DNA from: Chitinophagales bacterium
Lineage (GTDB): Bacteria; Bacteroidota; Bacteroidia; Chitinophagales; Saprospiraceae
Direction: 5' to 3'
Assembly: GCA_013297745.1 (NCBI GenBank)
Contig: JAAFIM010000020.1
Location: 1 to 54,240 of the forward strand
Length of the DNA stretch: 54,240 nt
How positions within the stretch are numbered: position 1 is the first letter of the stretch; every line of letters begins with the position of its first letter. The position numbers and the translations under genes are program-made. The notes beneath the pieces are model-generated. The model worked only from the letters and a program-made list of their open reading frames with translations, did no database searches and was not told where the DNA came from. Of this stretch, positions 49,572-54,240 are shown in pieces.

Positions 49572-49714
49572 TAGTAGCAAGATTTTTTGTAGCAAGTAGC
49601 AAGATTTTTTGTAGCAAGTAGCAAGATTTATGTTGGCTGTCCTACAAAAAAACGTGATACTTTTTATCGTGCTACTTAAAAATCGTGATACTTGCTACAA
49701 AAAACTACTACTTC
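49572..49714. repeat. Pair-specific inverted repeat between the DUF6794 gene and lon
   Basis: The left side has about two and a half direct copies of a 22-bp unit made of GTAGCAAGTAGCAAGA plus T6. The right side (about 49653-49706) carries inverted, slightly altered copies (TCGTGATACTTGCTAC and relatives with A5). Each arm starts within a few bases of its gene's stop. The arms can fold into a long imperfect hairpin and probably end both transcripts. There is no coding sequence. Confidence 0.75.
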
Positions 49715-52114
49715 CTACCCAAAAGTAATCGCCAACACCTCCTGCATCATTTTGACATAGTGAAAGGTTAGCCCTGTTAAGTATTCGGGTTTAATCTCTT
49801 TTATATCCGCTTGATTATCCACACATAAGATAATTTCTTTAACTCCAGCGCGTTTGGCTGCCAATACTTTTTCTTTTATCCCACCTACAGGAAGTACTTT
49901 GCCCCGAAGGCTAATCTCTCCCGTCATAGCCAATCGCGAACGCAGCGGTTTGTCTTTGAATACAGAATAAATGGCTGACATCATCGTTATACCCGCAGAA
50001 GGTCCATCTTTGGGGATAGCACCAGCAGGAACGTGAATATGTAAGTTTTGGGTTTCAAACAATTCAGAATCCAGACCCAATAACTCTGCATTGGCGCGCA
50101 AAAAGGCCAAAGCGGTAGTTGCGGACTCTTTCATCACCTCGCCCAAGTTGCCTGTTAGCGTTAAGCTGCCTTTGCCCTTGCTTTTGATAGCTTCTATAAA
50201 CAAAATATCGCCGCCAACGGCAGTCCAAGCCAACCCAACCGCAACCCCAGCGCGTTGGGTTTCTTCATACAAATCTGTTTGATTTTTTTTAGCACCTAAA
50301 ATAATCTCCAACTGTTCTTCAGCAATTTCAGGATTGTATGTTATATCTGTAGCCACTTTGCGGGCTATCCAACGCATCAATTTCGCCATTTCTCGCTCCA
50401 AAGAACGCACCCCCGACTCGCGGGTATAATCCCGAGCTATAGCAGTCAACAAATCTGCTGAAAGTTGAGCTTGTTCAGGTTTCAAACCGTGTGTTTCCAA
50501 CAATTTGGGTATTAAATGATATTGCGCTATAGCCACTTTTTCCTCTATAGAATAACCATTGACTTCTATCAACTCCATCCTATCCAACAAAGCGGGCTGG
50601 ATGGTATTTAGATTGTTGGCGGTAGCAATAAATAAAACTTTAGACAAATCATATTCTACCTCTAAATAATTATCATAAAAAGCGGTATTTTGTTCTGGGT
50701 CTAATATCTCCAAAAGGGCAGAAGAAGGGTCACCTTTATAAGAATTACCCAATTTATCAATTTCGTCTAAAATAAATACAGGGTTGGACGAACCCGCTTT
50801 TTTGATAGACTGTAATATACGCCCAGCCATCGCCCCAATATAAGTTTTGCGATGACCGCGCAATTCTGCTTCGTCGCTCAATCCCCCCAAAGACATACGG
50901 ATATATTTGCGCCCCAAAGATTCTGCTATAGATTTGCCCAAAGAGGTTTTGCCAACCCCTGGAGGTCCAAACAGGCAAAGAATGGGCGCTTTCATATCAT
51001 TGCGCAATTTGAGCACGGCGAGATATTCTAAAATTCTATCTTTAACCTTATCCAAACCAAAATGGTCGCGATTCAAAATATCTTCAGCTTTGGGCAAATC
51101 AAAATTATCGGCTGTATAGTCAGCCCAAGGCAATTCTACCATCAATTCGAGATAATTGAGGGCTATAGCATAGTCGGGAATGGCAGGATTAAGCCGTTTT
51201 AGTTTGGTTAGTTCTTTTTCAAAACGGAGCTTTACCTCGTCTGGCCACTTTTTGTTGGCTGCGGCTTGTTTCAAATTATCAATATCTTGCTGTTGAGGGC
51301 TTTGGGAGAGTTCTTCCTGTATCGTTTTGAGATGTTGGTTGAGTATAAACTCGCGCTGTTGCTTGTCTAATTCTGTTCTAACCTTGTTCTCAATCTCCTC
51401 CCGCACCGTAGCTTGGTTTAACTCACTATTTAGAAAGTTAAGCAGCAGCATAGCGCGCTCTTTTATGTCGTCAATAGCCAGTATTTGCTGTTTTTCAGCT
51501 ACATTTATATTGAGGTTGGCAGCTACAAAATGAAACAAAAATAATTGATTATCAATGTTTTGCAACATATCGTTAGCCTCTTTGGGCACATTTGGGCTAA
51601 TTTCTACAATATCTGCACTAATCTCTTTGACTGTGGCAGCCAACGCATCCAACTCCAGCTCATTTTCTACCTCAATATCCTGTAAAAGGGTGTAAGTTGC
51701 TTTCAAAACATCATCGGTATCATCTATATTTTCTATAGTTGCGCGTTGGCGGCCTTGCAGAATAACCATAACGGTGTTGTCAGGGGTACGCAAGGTGCGA
51801 ATTACCTTCGCCAAAGTAGCTACAGGGTACAAATCCGCCTGTTGGGGCTCGTCTGTATTGCTATCTTTTTGGGCTACAACCAACAACCATTTGCCATTTT
51901 TATCCGCATAATCTATAGCCTGCATTGATTTTTCCCTACCCACTGTTATAGGAGCTATCACTTTGGGGAATAAAACCGTGTTGCGCAAAGGCAAAACAGC
52001 CAAGGTGGTATCAATATCAGCAGGAATTTCCTCCTCTTTACCCTCTTTAATCGCTTGTAAATCAGTTTCTACATTTTGGGCAGCAGCGAATTTATATAAA
52101 TTTTCGTCAAACAT
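49715..52114 (-). CDS. lon: ATP-dependent Lon protease
   Basis: A 799-residue cytoplasmic AAA+ serine protease. The N-terminal substrate domain covers about residues 45-240 (LAVLPLRNTVLFPKVIAPIT), followed by a coiled-coil linker. The ATPase has Walker A GPPGVGKTS (about residue 385) and Walker B VFILDEIDKL. The protease domain carries the catalytic Ser in DGPSAGITM (about 703) and Lys in GGIKEKVLAAKRAG (about 746). I chose MFDENLYKFAAAQ (ATG 52112-52114); the longer frame adds a stretch with no family counterpart. It has a promoter -7 box at 52198-52205 and an A-rich, slippage-prone leader. Confidence 0.95.
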   Translation of the reverse strand: MFDENLYKFAAAQNVETDLQAIKEGKEEEIPADIDTTLAVLPLRNTVLFPKVIAPITVGREKSMQAIDYADKNGKWLLVVAQKDSNTDEPQQADLYPVATLAKVIRTLRTPDNTVMVILQGRQRATIENIDDTDDVLKATYTLLQDIEVENELELDALAATVKEISADIVEISPNVPKEANDMLQNIDNQLFLFHFVAANLNINVAEKQQILAIDDIKERAMLLLNFLNSELNQATVREEIENKVRTELDKQQREFILNQHLKTIQEELSQSPQQQDIDNLKQAAANKKWPDEVKLRFEKELTKLKRLNPAIPDYAIALNYLELMVELPWADYTADNFDLPKAEDILNRDHFGLDKVKDRILEYLAVLKLRNDMKAPILCLFGPPGVGKTSLGKSIAESLGRKYIRMSLGGLSDEAELRGHRKTYIGAMAGRILQSIKKAGSSNPVFILDEIDKLGNSYKGDPSSALLEILDPEQNTAFYDNYLEVEYDLSKVLFIATANNLNTIQPALLDRMELIEVNGYSIEEKVAIAQYHLIPKLLETHGLKPEQAQLSADLLTAIARDYTRESGVRSLEREMAKLMRWIARKVATDITYNPEIAEEQLEIILGAKKNQTDLYEETQRAGVAVGLAWTAVGGDILFIEAIKSKGKGSLTLTGNLGEVMKESATTALAFLRANAELLGLDSELFETQNLHIHVPAGAIPKDGPSAGITMMSAIYSVFKDKPLRSRLAMTGEISLRGKVLPVGGIKEKVLAAKRAGVKEIILCVDNQADIKEIKPEYLTGLTFHYVKMMQEVLAITFG

Positions 52115-52156
52115 AATGGATATCCAAGCGCGGCAAAATTGGCTAAGCAGCACGCT

Positions 52157-52190
52157 TTATTTTTTTGTTATTTTTTTTGTTATTTTTTTC
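52157..52190 (-). repeat. Three A-rich units in the lon leader
   Basis: On the plus strand TTATTTTTTTG, TTATTTTTTTTG and TTATTTTTTTC (11, 12 and 11 bp). In the lon mRNA these are runs of 7-8 A separated by UAAC, lying between the -7 box and the start codon. Homopolymer runs like these may slip and change length. Confidence 0.75.
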
Positions 52191-52197
52191 AAGGGCG

Positions 52198-52205
52198 CAA
52201 AGATA
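52198..52205 (-). promoter_or_regulatory. Predicted -7 box for lon
   Basis: On the minus strand this reads TATCTTTG, an exact TAnnTTTG, 84 bp before the lon ATG. No heat-shock operator such as CIRCE was seen nearby. Confidence 0.5.
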
Positions 52206-52229
52206 GTTATTTTTTGATAATTGATAAAA

Positions 52230-52265
52230 TAAAAAAATCCCCTAGCAAAAAGCAGGAGATTTTTA
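52230..52265 (-). terminator. Terminator after the DUF4476 gene
   Basis: AAAAATC-CCCT pairs imperfectly with AGGAGATTTTT around a loop of about 10 nt. It lies 25 bp past the DUF4476 stop. Confidence 0.7.
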
Positions 52266-52289
52266 AAGCGTATAAATATACAGAGAAAG

Positions 52290-53543
52290 TTATTTACCTA
52301 AATTTAAGGCTTTTTCCAAATCTGTGGTAGAAGAAGAATGGGTAAAAGCATCATTAACTTGATAATAGTTATTTTTATCCACACAGAACGGATAAGCATA
52401 TTTAGCAAACTCCAAGCGAGCAGAATCAAACTTCATCACTTTCATCACTCCAGTGATTTGTTCTGCGCTCATACAACCGTTTTTGCAACCTTGTTTGGCC
52501 ACAATCGCCTGGTCAGAGTCAAAAGTTTTCCCTTTTACCGCCGTTTTCAACTTTTCGTAATCAGTGTTGGACATAGTAGCGAAGCAATTAGCGGCTGGAT
52601 TGTTGGCATTAGCTACTGTAGTATTGTTAGCAGGCGCGCTTGTGCTGGTAGTTGTGGTGGTAGTAGTAGTGGTTGTGCTGCTATTGTTGGGCAAGCCATT
52701 GCCAGAAACGTTTACATTTACATTCCCGTTGGGATTTTGGTTGAGGTTTTCGTTCACATTGATAGAAACGTTCGCATTTCCGTTGGGATTTTGGTTAAAA
52801 CCCTCTTGGTCGTCGGGAATACCGTTGCCGTTGTTGTCGGTCACGCTGATATTGATGCTGATGTTGCCCCCGCCCATACCGTCGTTGATACCCATATTTA
52901 GAGAAACATTACTGTTATCCAAATTTGTATTGTTGTTATTGGTGGTCGCATTAGGATTTTTACCGTTGGTTTCGCTCACATTGATAGAAACGTTCGCGTT
53001 GCCGTTGGGGTTTTGGTTTTGGTTGGTATTTACTGTAGTATTCACTGTAGCATTACCGTTGGGGTTTGCGTTAGTATTTACTGTAGTATTTGGGTTGTTG
53101 TTGGTTCTTGTTTCTACGGTCTGCACTGTAGTGGTGGTCGTGGTAGCTGCTGGCACGGGCTGCCCGTATACGTGTACATATTGATTAGGTTCAGCTTGAG
53201 TACTCAAAGCGCGATAAGTCAACATATTCATCACCAACTTACCTTTTTTGGTTCTGATGTTGTAAGCCCATTCATAATTAGGCTCATTAAAATAAACCGT
53301 TTTGTCAATGGTGTTCAAGCTATTGTTTTCAAATACAATTTTTACTTTGGCAACATTTAGCTCGATATTGGTGATTTTCACATTGGATTGGGCTACGTTA
53401 TTTTGTTGCACGCCGTTGACAATTACATAAAATTTGTGCGCATCTTCGGAAAAAATAACCAAATTGCTGTTTTGCGCTGTGGCTGCCTGTACGAAAGCGA
53501 ATAAAGGCGCAGCCAAGAATAGTTTGTTGAAATTGAAGTTCAT
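52290..53543 (-). CDS. Exported DUF4476-domain protein with Asn-rich middle
   Basis: A 417-residue exported protein. The signal peptide is MNFNFNKLFLAAPLFAFVQA. An N-terminal beta domain follows (about 25-120, LVIFSEDAHKFYVIVNGVQQ). The middle (about 130-310) is a low-complexity region of Asn/Thr with repeated NPNGNA(N/T)V and NVSINV blocks and a stretch of Thr. Within it, TDNNGNGIPDDQEG resembles a calcium-binding thrombospondin-3/dockerin loop. The C-terminal DUF4476 domain (about 320-415) has CFATMSNTDYEKLKTAV, KFDSARLEFAKYAYPF and VDKNNYYQVNDAF. Function is unknown; an envelope role is likely. It has its own promoter (53627-53656) and is divergent from the Fe-S carrier gene. Confidence 0.88.
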   Translation of the reverse strand: MNFNFNKLFLAAPLFAFVQAATAQNSNLVIFSEDAHKFYVIVNGVQQNNVAQSNVKITNIELNVAKVKIVFENNSLNTIDKTVYFNEPNYEWAYNIRTKKGKLVMNMLTYRALSTQAEPNQYVHVYGQPVPAATTTTTTVQTVETRTNNNPNTTVNTNANPNGNATVNTTVNTNQNQNPNGNANVSINVSETNGKNPNATTNNNNTNLDNSNVSLNMGINDGMGGGNISINISVTDNNGNGIPDDQEGFNQNPNGNANVSINVNENLNQNPNGNVNVNVSGNGLPNNSSTTTTTTTTTTSTSAPANNTTVANANNPAANCFATMSNTDYEKLKTAVKGKTFDSDQAIVAKQGCKNGCMSAEQITGVMKVMKFDSARLEFAKYAYPFCVDKNNYYQVNDAFTHSSSTTDLEKALNLGK

Positions 53544-53626
53544 TATAAAATGTTGTGTTTTTATTTAAAAAAATATATTTGACGCTTTGTTTTCCAAAGT
53601 TCCCCAAGTGCTAACAAATAGTATGC

Positions 53627-53656
53627 CAAAAGTAAAAAAATGAGAATTTTAACAAA
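53627..53656 (-). promoter_or_regulatory. Promoter of the DUF4476 gene
   Basis: On the minus strand: TTTG (53653-53656), an 18-bp spacer, then TACTTTTG (53627-53634). The leader would be about 80 nt. The surrounding 327-bp divergent spacer (53544-53870) is very AT-rich and shows nothing else but the facing promoter. Confidence 0.6.
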
Positions 53657-53779
53657 AAAATAACAAAAAAAATGGCTTTTTATAAGCTAAAACAAAAAAA
53701 CTAACCCAATACGAATAACAAAAAACTAAAAAAAATGTTAAAATAGCCAAATAATTAAAATAATCTAGGAACTTTTTTC

Positions 53780-53787
53780 TACCTTTG
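53780..53787 (+). promoter_or_regulatory. Predicted -7 box for the A-type Fe-S carrier
   Basis: TACCTTTG, an exact TAnnTTTG, 83 bp before the ATG at 53871. No IscR-like or Fur-like site was recognised. Confidence 0.5.
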
Positions 53788-53870
53788 TGGGTTATAAAAT
53801 CTCAAGCCGAAAAAAACAGCTGTTGTGATTAAATTATAAATTTTTACAATTAAAAAAATAGCCAATTTTT

Positions 53871-54218
53871 ATGGAAACGATACAAACCGATGCTCCAGTA
53901 CGCCTCACTTCAGGCGCAATTAAACAGTTGAAAAAAATACAATCAGAACAGAACCTAAGCAACGACCATTTCCTCCGCGTGGGGGTAAAAGGTGGCGGAT
54001 GTTCTGGATTTTCTTACGTTTTGGGTTTTGACCTCAAAAAAGAAAACGACGACGAGTTTATCGTTGAAGATGTGAAAGTGGTAATGAACCGCGCCCACGC
54101 TATCTATTTATTGGGGATGGAAATCGACTTTTTGGACGGGTTGCAAAATCGCGGCTTTACGTTCAACAATCCCAACGCCGAAAGCACTTGCGGCTGTGGA
54201 ACTTCTTTCTCCGCTTAA
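53871..54218 (+). CDS. A-type iron-sulfur cluster carrier (IscA/SufA/ErpA family)
   Basis: A 115-residue carrier that receives and passes Fe-S clusters during cofactor assembly in the cytoplasm. The three conserved cysteines are Cys44 in GGGCSGFSYV and Cys107 and Cys109 in the C-terminal STCGCGTSF. The fold-defining segments LTSGAIKQLKKI and LRVGVKGGGCSGFSY are intact. It is longer at the N-terminus than E. coli IscA by a few residues (METIQTDAPV). Which subtype it is cannot be told without its neighbours; in many Bacteroidota a sufB-type operon follows such a gene, but the window ends 22 bp after the stop. Confidence 0.94.
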   Translation: METIQTDAPVRLTSGAIKQLKKIQSEQNLSNDHFLRVGVKGGGCSGFSYVLGFDLKKENDDEFIVEDVKVVMNRAHAIYLLGMEIDFLDGLQNRGFTFNNPNAESTCGCGTSFSA

Positions 54219-54240
54219 TTTTTTTTACATATTTTTATAA

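Noticed and set aside
52564-53184. 206-residue plus-strand frame rich in Val and Leu
   Set aside because: It is antisense to the Asn/Thr repeat region of the DUF4476 gene; the hydrophobic composition is the complement of Asn and Thr codons.

Overview
The window comes from an AT-rich member of the phylum Bacteroidota. The evidence is: secreted proteins with type IX secretion (T9SS) C-terminal sorting domains of both the gliding-motility CHU_C kind and the short Por/type A kind; a GldA-like ABC ATPase; lineage-typical families (DUF5522, DUF2279, DUF4476, DUF6794, 30 HYR modules in one giant protein); and many promoters of the Bacteroidota form TTTG-N~20-TAnnTTTG. A free-living, gliding or surface-adhering Chitinophagales/Saprospirales-like or Cytophagales-like organism fits best, but no marker here fixes the order. 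No rRNA, tRNA, CRISPR, phage or transposase gene was seen.

Layout. 1-3.5 kb: a partial unknown gene, acyl carrier protein, a LolC/E-type permease and, divergently, pdxH, then two identical 121-bp multi-hairpin repeats. 3.6-7.4 kb: an exported TPR-CHAT protein and a small TPR protein. 7.6-11.1 kb: gldA followed by a CBS-type cysteine/cystathionine synthase, a DUF5522 gene starting 3 bp from gldA, and a DUF2279 membrane protein. 11.2-16.5 kb: flippase, DUF2252, TauE/SafE permease, then a UbiD decarboxylase. 16.6-20 kb: two tandem outer-membrane-barrel paralogues, a lipoprotein with a hairpin-rich leader, and a 21-bp tandem array. 20-24.3 kb: aspS, a PTPS/QueD-family gene, riboflavin synthase and a fatty acid hydroxylase. 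24.8-34.6 kb: a giant T9SS adhesin-like protein with about 30 HYR modules. 34.7-42.8 kb: PqiA-like protein, lipoprotein, STAS-RNase Z pair, HEPN-like pair, clpC, dinB-crp pair and yigZ. 43-49.6 kb: a secreted metalloprotease with a second T9SS cargo, a second TPR-CHAT protein and a DUF6794 protein. 49.7 kb to the end: lon, a DUF4476 protein and an A-type Fe-S carrier.

Functionally the window mixes housekeeping genes (aspS, ribE, pdxH, clpC, lon, IscA-type carrier, rnz) with a strong envelope/secretion component: one giant cell-surface protein, two other T9SS cargoes, lipoproteins, barrels, and two exported caspase-like CHAT proteins.

The most unusual signal is noncoding. Several gene boundaries carry heptanucleotide tandem arrays of consensus AGTNRTT/AAYNACT whose orientation is fixed relative to the intergenic space: the left edge reads AGTNATT and the right edge reads AATNACT on the + strand. 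They start inside stop codons or end within a few bases of start codons. Two further 21-bp arrays with T-tracts spaced two helical turns apart lie upstream of promoters of secreted-protein genes. Three kinds of multi-hairpin elements occupy other spacers.
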